Below are positions 50,078 to 62,239 of a stretch of 64,000 nucleotides of DNA, piece after piece. How positions within the stretch are numbered: the first letter of the stretch is position 1; every line of letters begins with the position of its first letter. The DNA comes from Demequina sp. (GTDB taxonomy: Bacteria; Actinomycetota; Actinomycetes; Actinomycetales; Demequinaceae): NCBI GenBank assembly GCA_030148645.1, contig JASBTB010000014.1, forward strand, positions 22,166-86,165, written 5' to 3'. The notes beneath the pieces were generated by a model that saw nothing but the letters and a program-made list of their open reading frames with translations, made no database searches and was not told where the DNA came from. Both the position numbers and the translations under genes were made by a program.

Positions 50078-50422
50078 GTTTCGATTGCAGCGCGTTGGGC
50101 TGTCCAGAAGTCGGTCAGTGCGGTGTGATCGGGGAGTTCGTAGCGACCCCCCCGCCTGGGTACGACCACAAGAACAGGCCGCATCGGCTAACATGGTGGC
50201 GCACCTTCATGCCGAAGGTGACGACGCGCGCCATTCGCCCGCCCCATCGTCAATTCGATGAGGTAGGGCGCCGGGACAGCGATGGTCCGGGGAAACCCGG
50301 TGCTGAACCGCGTTGGTGCTAGGGGCTGCTCCCTGCGGGGTGGCCATCAACCGAAAACCCGGAACAGGTTCGCCCGTTCCCCCGCACATGCGCGCACACA
50401 GCGCGCGGAATAAGGATCTGCC

Positions 50423-51415
50423 ATGGCAGTCGTCACGATGCGCGAAATGCTGGACGCGGGTGTTCACTTCGGACACCAGACCAGCCGCTGGAACCCCAAG
50501 ATGAAGCGATTCATCCTGACCGAGCGCAACGGTAACTACATCATTGACCTGCAACAGTCGCTCGCGAAGATCGACGCCGCCTACGAGTTTGTGCGTGAGA
50601 CCGTCGCCCACGGTGGCACGGTACTGTTCGTCGGCACCAAACGCCAGGCGCAGTCGACCATCTCGGAGCAGGCCGCACGTGTAGGAATGCCGTACGTCAA
50701 CGAGCGCTGGCTCGGCGGAATGCTGACCAATTTCCAGACGGTCAGCAAGAGGGTGACGCGACTCAAGGAACTTGAGGAGCTCGACTTCGACGATGTCGCG
50801 GGATCTGGCCACACTAAGAAGGAACTCTTGATCCTGCGCCGCGAAAAGGACAAGTTGGCGAAGGTGCTCAACGGCATACGCGACATGTCCAAGACGCCCT
50901 CGATCGTGTGGATCGTCGACACCAACAAGGAACACCTTGCGGTGGACGAGGCCAAGAAACTGCGCATCCCGATCGTGGGCATCCTCGACTCGAACTGTGA
51001 TCCGGACGAGGTCCAGTACGGCATTCCCGGCAACGACGACGCGATTCGCTCGGTGGGCCTACTCACCCGCGTCATCTCGGACGCCATCGCCGATGGCATC
51101 AAGCAGCGCCACGCCGTGAAGTCCGGCGACGCTGACGAGCCGACCGATGTGGCAGAGCCGCTCGCCGAGTGGGAGCAGGAACTGCTCGATGGCACCGCGA
51201 AGAAGCCCGCCGCGCCGGCCACCGACGCCGCTGCCGTGACGGAGGGGGAGGACGCGCCGGCCACCGACGCCGCTGCCCTCGTGGACCGTGCGGACGAGGC
51301 GCCCGTGGCCGTCACCGCTGACACGTCGGCCAAGAAGCCCGCCGCCAAGCCCGCGGCCAAGAAGACGACCAGCAAGAACGCCGCCGATGACGCGGCCCCT
51401 GCCGACAAGAAGTAA
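50423..51415 (+). CDS. rpsB: 30S ribosomal protein S2 with extended C terminus
   Basis: [39 protein letters not shown]. Confidence 0.96.
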   Translation: MAVVTMREMLDAGVHFGHQTSRWNPKMKRFILTERNGNYIIDLQQSLAKIDAAYEFVRETVAHGGTVLFVGTKRQAQSTISEQAARVGMPYVNERWLGGMLTNFQTVSKRVTRLKELEELDFDDVAGSGHTKKELLILRREKDKLAKVLNGIRDMSKTPSIVWIVDTNKEHLAVDEAKKLRIPIVGILDSNCDPDEVQYGIPGNDDAIRSVGLLTRVISDAIADGIKQRHAVKSGDADEPTDVAEPLAEWEQELLDGTAKKPAAPATDAAAVTEGEDAPATDAAALVDRADEAPVAVTADTSAKKPAAKPAAKKTTSKNAADDAAPADKK

Positions 51416-51423
51416 GGATTGAT

Positions 51424-52263
51424 ATGGCGAATTACACCGTAGCCGACATCCAAACCCTGCGGGAGCGCACGGGCGCGGGAATGCTCGACGTCAAGAAGGC
51501 GCTCGATGAGGCGGATGGCGACCTGGACAAGGCCGTTGACGTTCTGCGCGTCAAGGGCCTCAAGGGAGTAAGCAAACGCGAAGGCCGCTCGGCCTCCGAG
51601 GGGCTGGTCGCCGCCCACATCGCCGAGGCGGATGCGGGCCAGGTGGGCACGCTCATTGAGATCAACTCCGAGACTGACTTCGTCGCGAAGAACGACACGT
51701 TCGTGTCGTTGGCCCAGGCGGTCCTCAAGGCCGTCGTCGACGCCAACGCCACCGACGTCAACGCCGCGCTCACTGCACCCATCGAGGGCAAGACGGTCAA
51801 GGAGTTCATCGACGAAAACGCGGGCGTGTTGGGTGAAAAGATCGTGCTACGTCGGGTAGCGCGAGTCGAGGCCCCCGTTGTCGTTGACTACCTGCACAAG
51901 ACCAACAAGGACCTACCCGCCCAGGTGGGCGTCCTGGTCGGTTCCGACGCGAAGGCCAGCCCGGTCGCCCGCGACATCGCCATGCATATCGCCGCCTATT
52001 CGCCGCTGTACCTCAGCCGCGATGAGGTCCCCACTGAGGTGGTCCAGAACGAGCGTCGTGTCGCGGAGGAAACCTCGCGCAACGAGGGCAAGCCCGAGGC
52101 CGCGCTACCCAAGATCATTGAGGGCCGCATGAACGGCTTTTTCAAGGAGAACGTGCTACCCGAGCAGGCGTTCGCTAAGGATCCCAAGACCACGGTCGGC
52201 AAGGTTGTTGAGGCTACCGGCGGCGAGGTAGTCGCCTTCGCGCGTTTCCGCGTGGGAGCCTGA
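51424..52263 (+). CDS. tsf: Elongation factor Ts
   Basis: [40 protein letters not shown]. Confidence 0.96.
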   Translation: MANYTVADIQTLRERTGAGMLDVKKALDEADGDLDKAVDVLRVKGLKGVSKREGRSASEGLVAAHIAEADAGQVGTLIEINSETDFVAKNDTFVSLAQAVLKAVVDANATDVNAALTAPIEGKTVKEFIDENAGVLGEKIVLRRVARVEAPVVVDYLHKTNKDLPAQVGVLVGSDAKASPVARDIAMHIAAYSPLYLSRDEVPTEVVQNERRVAEETSRNEGKPEAALPKIIEGRMNGFFKENVLPEQAFAKDPKTTVGKVVEATGGEVVAFARFRVGA

Positions 52264-52304
52264 GACTCACCACCCGTCTAGCCACGCGCCGCGAGGAGAT
52301 TTCC

Positions 52305-53048
52305 ATGCCCGTTGTCACCAGTGAGTCGGGTGTGGATTTTCCCGCGGCGCGTCGCGTTTTGCTCAAACTGTCGGGCGAGATGTTCGGCGGCGGCGCCGTC
52401 GGCCTCGACCCCATTGTCGTGCGTAGGGTCGCCAGCGAGATCTCTGACGCCGTGCGCCAGGGTGTGCAGGTCGCGATTGTGGTAGGAGGCGGCAACTTTT
52501 TCAGGGGAGCGGAGCTGAGTGCCTCTGGAATGGAACGTGCGCGGGCCGACTACATGGGCATGCTCGGCACCGTCATGAACGCGCTGGCTCTTCAGGACTT
52601 CCTTGAGCAGTCGGGGGTGGCCACAAGGGTTCAGACGGCGATCACGATGGGCCAGGTCGCCGAGCCCTACATTCCGCTACGGGCCATCCGACACCTCGAG
52701 AAGGGGCGCGTCGTCATCTTTGCGGCGGGAGCGGGGATGCCCTACTTCTCGACCGACACGGTGTCTGTGCAACGCGCGCTAGAGACGGGCTGCACGGAAG
52801 TCATCGTGGGCAAGAACGGGGTCGACGCGATCTACACGGCGGACCCCCGCACCGACCAGACGGCTGTGCGGCTCGAACACGTGACGTATCAGGATGCGCT
52901 GCACAGCCGACTCAACGTACTCGACGCCGCGGCATTTAGCCTGGGCATGGAAAACGCCCTGCCCATGGTCGTGTTCGGCCTGGAAGAGCACGGGAATGTG
53001 ACCAAGGCCCTCATGGGTGAGAGAATCGGGACGCGCGTCACCGCGTAG
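52305..53048 (+). CDS. pyrH: UMP kinase
   Basis: [41 protein letters not shown]. Confidence 0.95.
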   Translation: MPVVTSESGVDFPAARRVLLKLSGEMFGGGAVGLDPIVVRRVASEISDAVRQGVQVAIVVGGGNFFRGAELSASGMERARADYMGMLGTVMNALALQDFLEQSGVATRVQTAITMGQVAEPYIPLRAIRHLEKGRVVIFAAGAGMPYFSTDTVSVQRALETGCTEVIVGKNGVDAIYTADPRTDQTAVRLEHVTYQDALHSRLNVLDAAAFSLGMENALPMVVFGLEEHGNVTKALMGERIGTRVTA

Positions 53049-53070
53049 GTGGCCACACGAAGGGACAGAC

Positions 53071-53628
53071 GTGATTGACGAGATCCTCCTTGAGGCAGAG
53101 CAGAACATGGATAACGCCGTGGAAGTGGCCAAGGACAATATGGCGGGGATTCGTACCGGACACGCGTCGACCGCAATGTTCGCTCACCTTGCCGTCGACT
53201 ACTACGGAGCGCCGACGCCTCTGCAACAGTTGGCATCGATCTCCATTCCCGAGCCGCGCACGGTGGTCATCGGACCCTATGACGCGTCTGCCAAGAAGGA
53301 CATTGAGGCGGCGTTGCGCAAGTCCGATCTGGGCGTGAACCCGTCCGACGACGGTCAGGTGCTCCGTATCAACATGCCAGCCTTGACGGAGGAGCGCCGC
53401 CGCGACTACGTGAAGCTCGCCAAGCACCGCGCAGAGGATGCTCGGGTGACGGTGCGCAACATGCGCCGCAAGGCCAAGGACCTGATCGATGCGGCCGTCA
53501 AGGATGGCGACGTGGGCGAGGATGAGGGTGCGCGCGCGGAAAAGGAACTCGACTCCCTTACCAAGAAGCACGTTGACGCGATCGACGCTCTGCTCGCCCA
53601 TAAGGAGAGCGAGCTCCTCGAGGTCTGA
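53071..53628 (+). CDS. frr: Ribosome recycling factor
   Basis: EVAKDNMAGIRTGHASTAMF, INMPALTEERRRDYVKLAKH. Confidence 0.96.
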   Translation: MIDEILLEAEQNMDNAVEVAKDNMAGIRTGHASTAMFAHLAVDYYGAPTPLQQLASISIPEPRTVVIGPYDASAKKDIEAALRKSDLGVNPSDDGQVLRINMPALTEERRRDYVKLAKHRAEDARVTVRNMRRKAKDLIDAAVKDGDVGEDEGARAEKELDSLTKKHVDAIDALLAHKESELLEV

Positions 53629-55079
53629 TGGCGCGCGACGACGCAGAGCCCACGCTTCCCGCAAGCCAGGGGCATCGCAACACCGAGGCGGGCGTACCGG
53701 CTCCCGGCAAGAGGCAACGTGCCGCCGACCTGTTCTCTGCGCATCGATACCGTGCCATGCAACTGAGGGTGTTCGAGCGTCGGCGAGGTGGTAGCGCACT
53801 CGAGATCTCCGACAGCGCCATGGAAGACGACGCGGTGGACCCACCCTTGATGTCGGACGCTCCCGCGGCCCGCGCAGCGCGCGAGGTGCTTCCAGGGGCC
53901 GTGCATCTGAACGAGGGCACCGTGCTGACCCCCGTTCCCGTGTCGCCGAGCGAACCGATGGACGAGGTGTCCGAAACCGACCCCGAGCCCTACCTCGATG
54001 ACCACGTGGATGACGGGCCGACGGGGGTAGCGGCAACCGCCGCCGGTGCCACGGTGGAAAGCGTCGGCCACCGAGCGCTCGAGTCGCAGGCCGAGGGGCA
54101 CGATGTCGGGGCGTCACACGATGTGCCGACCGGGGCGTTCAAAGGTTCCGACTACGCTTCACCGGACGGCAACGCCGCATCGGCCGATGACTCCGCACCG
54201 GTCGACGCAGCCACGACTTCCGCCGCCGACAGCGGACCCGACAGCAAGCCAACTCGCAACTCCCGGAACTTTGTGGTCGCCACCGTTGTTGGGCTCACTT
54301 TGCTCGGGGTCACCCTCGCGTCCGCGTGGTTTCACCCCATCGCCTTCGCGGTGGTCGTGTATGGCTTCGCCCTCGCTGCGGTGATCGAGTGGAAGAGAGC
54401 TCTCGAGAGGCACGGGCGCCGCGTGCCGATTATCCCGCTCATTGCCGCGACCGTTGGCCTTGGAGTCGCCACGCATTTCGCGAGACCCGAGGGTCTGGTC
54501 GTGGCCTTGCTGGTGGGTGGCGCGGGGGTGGTGGCGTGGCGTATCGGAGACGAACGGGTAGAGAATACCCTGGCAGATTCCCTGGCAGGAGTGTTGACCC
54601 TGTTGTGGATCCCGTTCCTGGCGTCCTTCTTGTACTTGCTGGAACTTGCCGACAATGGCTGGCAGCGTGTCTTCATCGTGGTGCTGGCGGCCGTCGGCAA
54701 CGACACGGGCGCGCTCGTGGTGGGCAAGGTGTACGGTCGGCGCAAACTCCTTGAGCGCGTGAGCCCGGCCAAGACGTGGGAGGGCGCGATCGGCGGGGTG
54801 GTGGTGGGGGCCGTCGCCGCGTCCGTGGCCGCGTGGTTCTTCTTCGACGACCGCTGGTACATCGGCGCTGCGGTGGGCGCAGCATCCGCCATCGCCGCCG
54901 TGGTGGGTGACCTGGCGGAAAGCGCGCTCAAGCGTGACATCCGAGTGAAGGACATGTCCCAGGCGCTTCCGGGGCACGGCGGGGTTCTTGACCGCATCGA
55001 CTCGCTCTTGTTCGCCGCGCCTGTGGGCTATGTGGTGTTCGCCATCTTCTTGGGCACGTTGGGAGGCGGTGGTCTATGA
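53628..55079 (+). CDS. cdsA: Phosphatidate cytidylyltransferase with long N-terminal extension
   Basis: [45 protein letters not shown]. Confidence 0.93.
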   Translation: MARDDAEPTLPASQGHRNTEAGVPAPGKRQRAADLFSAHRYRAMQLRVFERRRGGSALEISDSAMEDDAVDPPLMSDAPAARAAREVLPGAVHLNEGTVLTPVPVSPSEPMDEVSETDPEPYLDDHVDDGPTGVAATAAGATVESVGHRALESQAEGHDVGASHDVPTGAFKGSDYASPDGNAASADDSAPVDAATTSAADSGPDSKPTRNSRNFVVATVVGLTLLGVTLASAWFHPIAFAVVVYGFALAAVIEWKRALERHGRRVPIIPLIAATVGLGVATHFARPEGLVVALLVGGAGVVAWRIGDERVENTLADSLAGVLTLLWIPFLASFLYLLELADNGWQRVFIVVLAAVGNDTGALVVGKVYGRRKLLERVSPAKTWEGAIGGVVVGAVAASVAAWFFFDDRWYIGAAVGAASAIAAVVGDLAESALKRDIRVKDMSQALPGHGGVLDRIDSLLFAAPVGYVVFAIFLGTLGGGGL

Positions 55080-56197
55080 CGACTGACCCACAAGGGCCAG
55101 TGATTCAGATGGTCGCTGCCAGACGGGGCAAGCCCCCCGCGCATTTCGCCGATCTCGACGTTCAGGAGCGGGCGGCCGCCATCGCTAGGCTGGGGCAACC
55201 GGCGTTCCGGGTATCGCAACTGACCACGCACTACTTCACGCATCTCACGGTTGAACCAGACGAGATGAGCGATCTCCCGGCCGATGCTCGCGGAGACATG
55301 GCAGCGGTACTGTTCCCGCCGCTGATGACCCAGGTGCGTACGCTCGAGGCCGACAAGGGCGCGACCGTGAAGACACTGTGGAAACTGCATGACGACGTCA
55401 AGGTCGAATCGGTGCTCATGAAGTATCCCGGACGGGCCACGCTATGTGTGACGAGTCAAGCCGGTTGCGGCATGGCCTGTCCGTTCTGCGCAACCGGCCA
55501 GATGGGTCTGACGCGCAACTTGTCAGCCGCGGAGATCCTGGAGCAGGTCCGTCTTGCCGCCCGCGCTGCGCGCGACGGTGCGCTGGGCGAGCGGGTGCGA
55601 CTGTCCAATGTCGTGTTCATGGGCATGGGAGAGCCGCTTGCCAACTACAAGGCGGTCATTGCCGCAGTGCGCGCGCTCGTCGCGCCCACGCCTCGGGGCT
55701 TTGGACTGTCGGCGCGTCACGTGACGGTGTCCACGGTCGGTCTGGTTCCCGGAATAGACCGCCTGGCGGCGGAGGGGATTCCCGTCACGTTGGCGCTGTC
55801 CTTGCATGCGCCCGACGATGAGTTGCGAAGTGAACTTGTGCCCATCAACGCACGGTGGAGCGTCGACAAGGCGCTCGACGCGGCCCGTCGGTACTTCGAC
55901 GCAACTGGCAGGCGCGTCAGCATCGAGTATGCGCTCATGAGGGACATCAACGATCAGGCGCATCGTGCGGACCTATTGGCTCGTAAACTCCTCAAGCGCG
56001 GCGCCGGGTGGGTCCACGTCAACCCCATTCCGCTGAACCCCACCCCGGGAAGCAAATGGACCGCGTCCGACCCGCGCGTCGAGCAGGCTTTCGTCGACAC
56101 GCTCGCGGGTCATGGGATCCCCGTCACGGTCCGCGATACTCGTGGCAGCGACATCGATGGTGCCTGCGGCCAGTTGGCCATCAAGGAGGACTCATGA
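55076..56197 (+). CDS. rlmN: 23S rRNA/tRNA adenine-C2 methyltransferase (radical SAM)
   Basis: [44 protein letters not shown]. Confidence 0.95.
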   Translation: MTTDPQGPVIQMVAARRGKPPAHFADLDVQERAAAIARLGQPAFRVSQLTTHYFTHLTVEPDEMSDLPADARGDMAAVLFPPLMTQVRTLEADKGATVKTLWKLHDDVKVESVLMKYPGRATLCVTSQAGCGMACPFCATGQMGLTRNLSAAEILEQVRLAARAARDGALGERVRLSNVVFMGMGEPLANYKAVIAAVRALVAPTPRGFGLSARHVTVSTVGLVPGIDRLAAEGIPVTLALSLHAPDDELRSELVPINARWSVDKALDAARRYFDATGRRVSIEYALMRDINDQAHRADLLARKLLKRGAGWVHVNPIPLNPTPGSKWTASDPRVEQAFVDTLAGHGIPVTVRDTRGSDIDGACGQLAIKEDS

Positions 56198-56751
56198 GGG
56201 ACCTGTTTCCGCACGCCGGATTCATGCGGACCGGGTATCATCTCGGCCAGGTGGACGAATTCTTCGACCGGGCGCGGGCCGCCTACGAGCGGCCGATGCT
56301 CGACGACGACGGGCTGTCGGCGTTGGACGTGCGTCGGGCCGCATTCGACATGAAGCGGGGCGGCTACAAGACCGTTGCGGTCGATGCCGCGCTCGATCGA
56401 CTCGAGAGTGCCTTCGCGACGCGGGCGCGCGAGCAGTATGTGCGCGCGCACGGGCACGACGCATGGATGAGCCAACTCGTGCAACGCGCCCAGGTGCTCT
56501 ATCCCAGGATGCGCCGACCGAAGGGTCAACGCTTCCGCCCGCCGGTGAAGTCGCGTCATGGCTACGACGCGCGCGAGGTCGACGCGCTGATCGACCGACT
56601 GATCGCGTTTTTCGACGCGGGCGCAAGCCTGACTCCGGAGGAGCTTCGCCACGCCACCTTCACCAGCCGCGGCAGGCGAGGCGCGTACGACGAACGCACC
56701 GTCGATGCCTTTGTGGAGCGTGCGGTGGATGTCCTGATGGGCGCCCAGTGA
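56194..56751 (+). CDS. DivIVA-domain protein with two domain repeats
   Basis: [19 protein letters not shown] and [19 protein letters not shown] repeats; ATGA overlap with rlmN. Confidence 0.75.
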   Translation: MRDLFPHAGFMRTGYHLGQVDEFFDRARAAYERPMLDDDGLSALDVRRAAFDMKRGGYKTVAVDAALDRLESAFATRAREQYVRAHGHDAWMSQLVQRAQVLYPRMRRPKGQRFRPPVKSRHGYDAREVDALIDRLIAFFDAGASLTPEELRHATFTSRGRRGAYDERTVDAFVERAVDVLMGAQ

Positions 56752-57914
56752 AGCGTCGTACCGTCGCGTTGCTGGGGTCGACAGGTTCTATCGGCACCCA
56801 GGCCCTCGACGTCATGGGGCGAAACCCCGACCGCTTCGAGGTCATGGCCCTGGCGGCCGGTGGCGGCAACCCGATGGCACTGGCCGCACAGGTCGTGGCG
56901 ACGCGGCCTGCCATCGTGGCGGTCGCCGACGCTGGCGCCGTCGGCGATGTGCGGGCCGCCCTGAGCGCGGCCGGGGTCACTGGAGTCGAGGTCGCGGGCG
57001 GCCCGCAGGCCGTGGTGGACGTAGCCGGTTCGGGCGCGGATGTCGTGCTGAACGGGATCACCGGTTCGGTGGGTTTGCGCCCCACTCTGGCCGCCCTTGC
57101 GGCGGGTTCGACCCTCGCACTTGCCAACAAGGAGTCGCTGGTCGCCGGAGGGGCGCTCGTCAAGGCGGCTCTGCAACGACCCGATCAGATCGTGCCGGTG
57201 GATTCGGAGCACTCGGCACTCGCGCAGGCGTTGCGAAGCGGCGCGCGCGCGGAGGTGAAACGCCTGGTGCTCACTGCTTCTGGCGGTGCTTTTCGGGGAC
57301 GCACCAGGGCGGAATTGGCCCACGTCACCGTGGAACAGGCGCTCAAGCATCCCAACTGGGACATGGGGCCAGTGGTGACGATCAATTCCGCGAGTTTGGT
57401 CAACAAGGCACTCGAGTTGATCGAGGCCCACTGGCTCTTCGACATGCCCTATGCGCGCATTGACATCGTGATTCACCCCCAGTCGATCGTGCATTCCATG
57501 GTCGAGTTCGTGGACGGGTCTACGATTGCGCAGGCATCCCCGCCGGACATGCGTTTGCCGATCGCATTGGGGATCGGCTGGCCCGACCGGGTGGCGGACG
57601 CTGCGCCAGGTCTGGACTGGACCCGGGCATCGGCGTGGCAATTCGAACCCGTGGACGACGAGGCGTTCCCAGCGATTGCGCTCGCCCGAGACGCCGCCGC
57701 GGCGTCGGATCTTCATCCGGCGGTCTTCAACGCGGCGAACGAACAGTGTGTGGCGGCCTTTGTCGCCGGCGCGCTCCCGTTCTTGGGCATGGTGGAGACC
57801 ACGCGAGCCGTGGTCGAGGAGTACGTCGCGCCTGGTGGCCTCTCGCTTGAGGCGGTCGACGCGGCTGAGTCCTGGGCCAGAACCCGCGCCGGCGCACGCA
57901 TCGCCGCCAGGTAG
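56748..57914 (+). CDS. dxr: 1-deoxy-D-xylulose 5-phosphate reductoisomerase
   Basis: [45 protein letters not shown]. Confidence 0.95.
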   Translation: MKRRTVALLGSTGSIGTQALDVMGRNPDRFEVMALAAGGGNPMALAAQVVATRPAIVAVADAGAVGDVRAALSAAGVTGVEVAGGPQAVVDVAGSGADVVLNGITGSVGLRPTLAALAAGSTLALANKESLVAGGALVKAALQRPDQIVPVDSEHSALAQALRSGARAEVKRLVLTASGGAFRGRTRAELAHVTVEQALKHPNWDMGPVVTINSASLVNKALELIEAHWLFDMPYARIDIVIHPQSIVHSMVEFVDGSTIAQASPPDMRLPIALGIGWPDRVADAAPGLDWTRASAWQFEPVDDEAFPAIALARDAAAASDLHPAVFNAANEQCVAAFVAGALPFLGMVETTRAVVEEYVAPGGLSLEAVDAAESWARTRAGARIAAR

Positions 57915-57942
57915 CGGACCCTCGCTGGCTTACAGTGGTGCC

Positions 57943-59220
57943 ATGCTCCAGGTGCTCTTCATCGTCGTCTTCGCGATCGGCCTCATCCTGTCGATTGCGC
58001 TTCACGAGATGGGACACCTCCTTCCGGCAAAACGCTTCGGCGTGAAGGTCAGCGAATATTTCGTTGGCTTCGGCTCGACGCTGTGGTCGAGACGGCGAGG
58101 CGAGACGACGTACGGTGTCAAGGCGTTCCCGCTGGGCGGGTATGTGCGTCTCGTGGGCATGGTTCCTCCTGGCGATGTGGTGAAGCCCGTCAAGGTGCGG
58201 GGCTGGGTGCGCGACATGATCGACGATGCCAGGGCGTCGTCGGAACGCGAGATCGGCGCCGATCACGACCGAGCCTTCTATCGCCTGTCGTGGTGGAAGA
58301 AGGCGATCGTCATGTTCGGCGGCCCGCTCGTGAATCTGATTCTTGCGGCCCTGTTGTTCACGGCCGTCTTTTCGGGGATCGGTACCTACGAGCAGACCCC
58401 GACGGTGCGGGCCACCGTGGCGTGCGTTCCCCCAGCAGGCACCGTCGACTGTGCGCCGGGCGACGTGGTGTCGCCTGCGGTCGCGGCCGGGATCCAGCCC
58501 GGCGACACGTTTGTGTCGGTCGACGGCGTCACGGTCGACTCGTGGGCCGCCGTGGCTGACTATGTGGCGCAGCGTCCAGGTGAGGGGCTGGACGTTACCC
58601 TGATGCGGGGCGACACGCTCGTCGATCTCACCCTCACGCCCGCAGCGCGGGAGGTGGCCGCCGGGGACGGGTCTGGGGTGACCGAGATGGTCGGATACAT
58701 GGGAGTGTTCGCGCAGACCGAGAGGGTCCGCCAGCCGCTCACCGCAGGCCTCGAGGTGACGGGGGAGTACCTCTCCCAGACGGTGACGGTCATTGCCCAG
58801 CTACCCCAGCAGTTGTGGCACATCTCGCGTGCCGCGCTTGGCCTTGAGGAACGCTCGCAAAACTCGGTGATGGGTTTGGTGGGCGTGGGACGCGTCGCGG
58901 GAGACGTCGCCGCCAACGACAATGAGGGTGTGACGATCGTCGACAAGGTCGCGCAACTGCTCCTGCTACTCGGGAGTCTGAACCTTGCTCTCTTTGTCTT
59001 CAACATGATCCCGCTGGTGCCGCTCGATGGCGGCCACATCGCGTCCGCCTTCTGGCAGGCCATCAAGAACAGGTGGGCGCGCGCCCGGAACCTGGCCCGC
59101 CCCGCACCCGTGGACGTGGCGCGCATGATGCCGCTTGCCTATTCGGTGTTCGGCGTCCTGATTGTCGTCAGCCTTGTGCTGGTGTTGGCGGACATTGTCG
59201 CGCCCGTGCGGCTCACCTAG
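57943..59220 (+). CDS. rseP: Site-2 metalloprotease RseP family
   Basis: IALHEMGHLLPAKRFGVKV, PDZ domain, FNMIPLVPLDGGH. Confidence 0.93.
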   Translation: MLQVLFIVVFAIGLILSIALHEMGHLLPAKRFGVKVSEYFVGFGSTLWSRRRGETTYGVKAFPLGGYVRLVGMVPPGDVVKPVKVRGWVRDMIDDARASSEREIGADHDRAFYRLSWWKKAIVMFGGPLVNLILAALLFTAVFSGIGTYEQTPTVRATVACVPPAGTVDCAPGDVVSPAVAAGIQPGDTFVSVDGVTVDSWAAVADYVAQRPGEGLDVTLMRGDTLVDLTLTPAAREVAAGDGSGVTEMVGYMGVFAQTERVRQPLTAGLEVTGEYLSQTVTVIAQLPQQLWHISRAALGLEERSQNSVMGLVGVGRVAGDVAANDNEGVTIVDKVAQLLLLLGSLNLALFVFNMIPLVPLDGGHIASAFWQAIKNRWARARNLARPAPVDVARMMPLAYSVFGVLIVVSLVLVLADIVAPVRLT

Positions 59221-59307
59221 CGTCTGGAGCGCACAAACCGTGTCGTTCCATGTGCGAGCCCCACGCGTCTGGAATGAACCGGTCCCCGGGTTTGTGATAC
59301 TAGAACC

Positions 59308-60462
59308 ATGACGTCTATTGGACTCGGTATCCCGGCGATGCCACCGCCCACGCTCGCGCCTCGCCGCAAGACCCGCAAGATCACGGTGGGCGACCTCTAT
59401 GTGGGTGGCGACGCTCCCGTGAGCGTCCAGACGATGACCACCACGAAGACGGAGGATGTCAACTCCACGTTGCAACAGATCGCGGAGGTGACGGCGGCCG
59501 GCTGCGACATTGTGCGCGTCGCGTGTCCCACCCAGGACGACGCCGACGCCCTTGCCAGCATCGCGAAGAAGTCCACCATCCCCGTCATCGCGGACATCCA
59601 CTTCCAGCCCAAGTACGTGTTCGCCGCGATTGAGGCGGGTTGCGCCGCCGTGCGCGTCAACCCGGGCAACATCCGCAAGTTCGACGATCAGGTTAAGGCG
59701 ATTGCCCAGGCCGCCAAGGACAACGGCACGTCGATCCGCATCGGCGTCAATGCGGGCTCCCTGGATCCGCGCCTGCTCAAGAAGTACGGCAAGGCCACCC
59801 CGGAGGCGCTCGTCGAGTCCGCCGTATGGGAAGCGAGCCTGTTCGAGGAGCACGACTTCCACGACTTCAAGATCTCCGTCAAGCACAACGACCCCGTGGT
59901 GATGGTGCGAGCGTACGAGATGTTGAGCGAGCGTGGCGACTGGCCGCTGCACCTGGGTGTCACCGAGGCGGGCCCCGCCTTCCAGGGCACCATCAAGTCC
60001 GCAACCGCCTTCGGTGCGCTGCTCAGCCAGGGCATTGGTGACACGATTCGTGTCTCCTTGTCGGCTCCTCCAGTCGAGGAAGTCAAGGTGGGCATTCAGA
60101 TTCTCCAGAGCCTCAACTTGCGTCCCCGCAAACTCGAAATCGTGTCGTGTCCGTCGTGTGGTCGGGCTCAGGTCGACGTGTACGAACTGGCCGAAAAGGT
60201 CACCGCGGGACTGGAGGGGATGGAGGTTCCCCTACGGGTTGCCGTCATGGGGTGCGTCGTCAATGGACCCGGCGAAGCCCGTGAGGCGGACCTGGGCGTC
60301 GCGTCCGGAAACGGCAAGGGCCAGATCTTCGTCAAGGGCGAGGTCATCAAGACTGTCGCGGAGAAGGACATTGTCGAAGTACTGATCGAGGAGGCCATGA
60401 AGATCGCCGCCACGATGGAGCCCGTCGAGGGCGGTGCACCGCAGGTGGTCACGGCGGGATGA
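59308..60462 (+). CDS. ispG: 4-hydroxy-3-methylbut-2-en-1-yl diphosphate synthase
   Basis: [51 protein letters not shown]. Confidence 0.96.
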   Translation: MTSIGLGIPAMPPPTLAPRRKTRKITVGDLYVGGDAPVSVQTMTTTKTEDVNSTLQQIAEVTAAGCDIVRVACPTQDDADALASIAKKSTIPVIADIHFQPKYVFAAIEAGCAAVRVNPGNIRKFDDQVKAIAQAAKDNGTSIRIGVNAGSLDPRLLKKYGKATPEALVESAVWEASLFEEHDFHDFKISVKHNDPVVMVRAYEMLSERGDWPLHLGVTEAGPAFQGTIKSATAFGALLSQGIGDTIRVSLSAPPVEEVKVGIQILQSLNLRPRKLEIVSCPSCGRAQVDVYELAEKVTAGLEGMEVPLRVAVMGCVVNGPGEAREADLGVASGNGKGQIFVKGEVIKTVAEKDIVEVLIEEAMKIAATMEPVEGGAPQVVTAG

Positions 60463-61367
60463 CCGGTTCGCTGTTGCGCAGGGGCCAGTATTCACTCGCT
60501 CCCGCGCGACAACGCGACGTGGCCGAGGCGCTCGAGTTGTGTGCCCTCGACGCCGTCGCGAACGTGGTGCCGACCATGCATCTCGAAACCGCGTCGCGCG
60601 CCGGAATCGTCCCCACGGGCTTGTGGGTGGTGCGTCGCCGCGGCCGCGCGTCATCGGATCTGGCTGGCGTGCTGTGGTGCGGAGCGAACCTCACGGCGGT
60701 GTTGCCCACTGAAGGCGACGTGACGGACGATGCGAGGGCAGAGGTCGCCTCGGCGATGGTGGCGCGGTTGAGTCGGCCAGCCGCTCTTGTGGGCGAGGCG
60801 AATCTCACGCTGGATCTGTGGGGCAGGCTGGAGCCGCGGTGGGGTCCCGCGCGGCAAGTGCGCCCCAGCCAGGTCTCGATGGTGATGCGACGCGACCCCG
60901 AACCGGACAGAATCCCCCGGGTCGCGATGGAACCGCTGCGACGGGCATCGATGGAGGACTACACGCACTTGCTGCCCGCGGCCGCGCACATGTTCCTGGG
61001 CGAGGTTGGCTATGACCCCCTGCAGCACGGGCGAGAGGCCTATGAAGAACGTCTCGCGCACCTGGTCAGGTCGGGGCGCAGTTACCTCATGTACGGCGAT
61101 GTCAACGGCAGGCGCGACGTCGTCTTCAAGGCCGAGGTGGGCGTCGTGGGCGGCGGGGTCGCGCAGGTTCAGGGAGTGTGGGTGCAGCCAAGCCTGCGTG
61201 GCCGCGGATACGGTAGCGCGGGGATGGTGCAACTGGTGGAGCAGGTGCGCAAGGACCACGCGCCAGCCGTTTCGCTCTATGTGAATGATTTCAACGAGGC
61301 GGCTCTGGGTGCGTACGAGTCGACGGGTTTTGAGCGTGTGGGCACCTTTGCCACCGTGATGTTCTGA
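60459..61367 (+). CDS. GNAT-family acetyltransferase
   Basis: [55 protein letters not shown]. Confidence 0.88.
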   Translation: MTGSLLRRGQYSLAPARQRDVAEALELCALDAVANVVPTMHLETASRAGIVPTGLWVVRRRGRASSDLAGVLWCGANLTAVLPTEGDVTDDARAEVASAMVARLSRPAALVGEANLTLDLWGRLEPRWGPARQVRPSQVSMVMRRDPEPDRIPRVAMEPLRRASMEDYTHLLPAAAHMFLGEVGYDPLQHGREAYEERLAHLVRSGRSYLMYGDVNGRRDVVFKAEVGVVGGGVAQVQGVWVQPSLRGRGYGSAGMVQLVEQVRKDHAPAVSLYVNDFNEAALGAYESTGFERVGTFATVMF

Positions 61368-61388
61368 GGCCCGCCGTAGGGTGAGGAT

Positions 61389-62177
61389 GTGCCTCCAGCG
61401 CTCGCTCTACGCCAGCGGGGACGCGTGAGCGTCGCCCTGCTGTGGTTTGTCGTGTTGCCCGGGTGCGCCCCCGCTGCGCCCGCCGACGACAGTGGCACGA
61501 TCTTGCCACCGGAGCCACTCGTGGGGGAGGTCAGCGCGGCCGCTTCGGCTGAGGGGGCATCGCAGGTGCCGGGCGTGAGTGTCGCCTACGACATCACGAG
61601 TGCGTCGTCGTTGACCGTGGTGGTGACCAAACTCCGACCACTTGAGCCTGTGTCGTACATCCCTGCTGATCTGCTGACCCTACGTGGGGTGCCGGGCGGC
61701 GATAGTCAACGAATGCGTGCGCAGGCGGCAACGGCGATGGCCCGCATGTCCAGGGACGCCACCGCAGCGGGCGTGCCCTTCCGCATCAGCACGGCCTACC
61801 GGTCCTTCGGGCTTCAGCAGTATCTGCACACGCGGGAAGTCCGGCGGCTCGGCACCGCCGAGGCAGATCGCCGCGTCGCCAGACCGGGTCATTCGGAGCA
61901 TCAGACGGGCCTGGCGGCCGACATCTACGACGTGCCCACCAATGAGTTGAGCCAGAGTTTCGGCGAGTCCGCTGCGGGCACATGGGTGCGGGACAACGCC
62001 TACGCCTACGGCTTCATCGTGAGCTACCCCGACGGCGTGGAGGCCGTTACCGGCTACTTCTACGAGCCCTGGCACGTGCGCTACGTGGGCGAGAAGGTTG
62101 CCGGTGACATGCGCAACACCGGCATCGAGACACTCCAGGAGTACTTCGACATCGAGGCGTCGCCGGGTTACGAATAG
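61389..62177 (+). CDS. D-alanyl-D-alanine carboxypeptidase, VanY family
   Basis: FRISTAYRSFGLQQYL, RPGHSEHQTGLAADI, WHVRYVG. Confidence 0.88.
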   Translation: MPPALALRQRGRVSVALLWFVVLPGCAPAAPADDSGTILPPEPLVGEVSAAASAEGASQVPGVSVAYDITSASSLTVVVTKLRPLEPVSYIPADLLTLRGVPGGDSQRMRAQAATAMARMSRDATAAGVPFRISTAYRSFGLQQYLHTREVRRLGTAEADRRVARPGHSEHQTGLAADIYDVPTNELSQSFGESAAGTWVRDNAYAYGFIVSYPDGVEAVTGYFYEPWHVRYVGEKVAGDMRNTGIETLQEYFDIEASPGYE

Positions 62178-62239
62178 GACTCGCAGTCGGCAGGGCCCGG
62201 GCGCTCCCCGTCTGTCCAGCCTCCAACTAGGCTGGCCCC

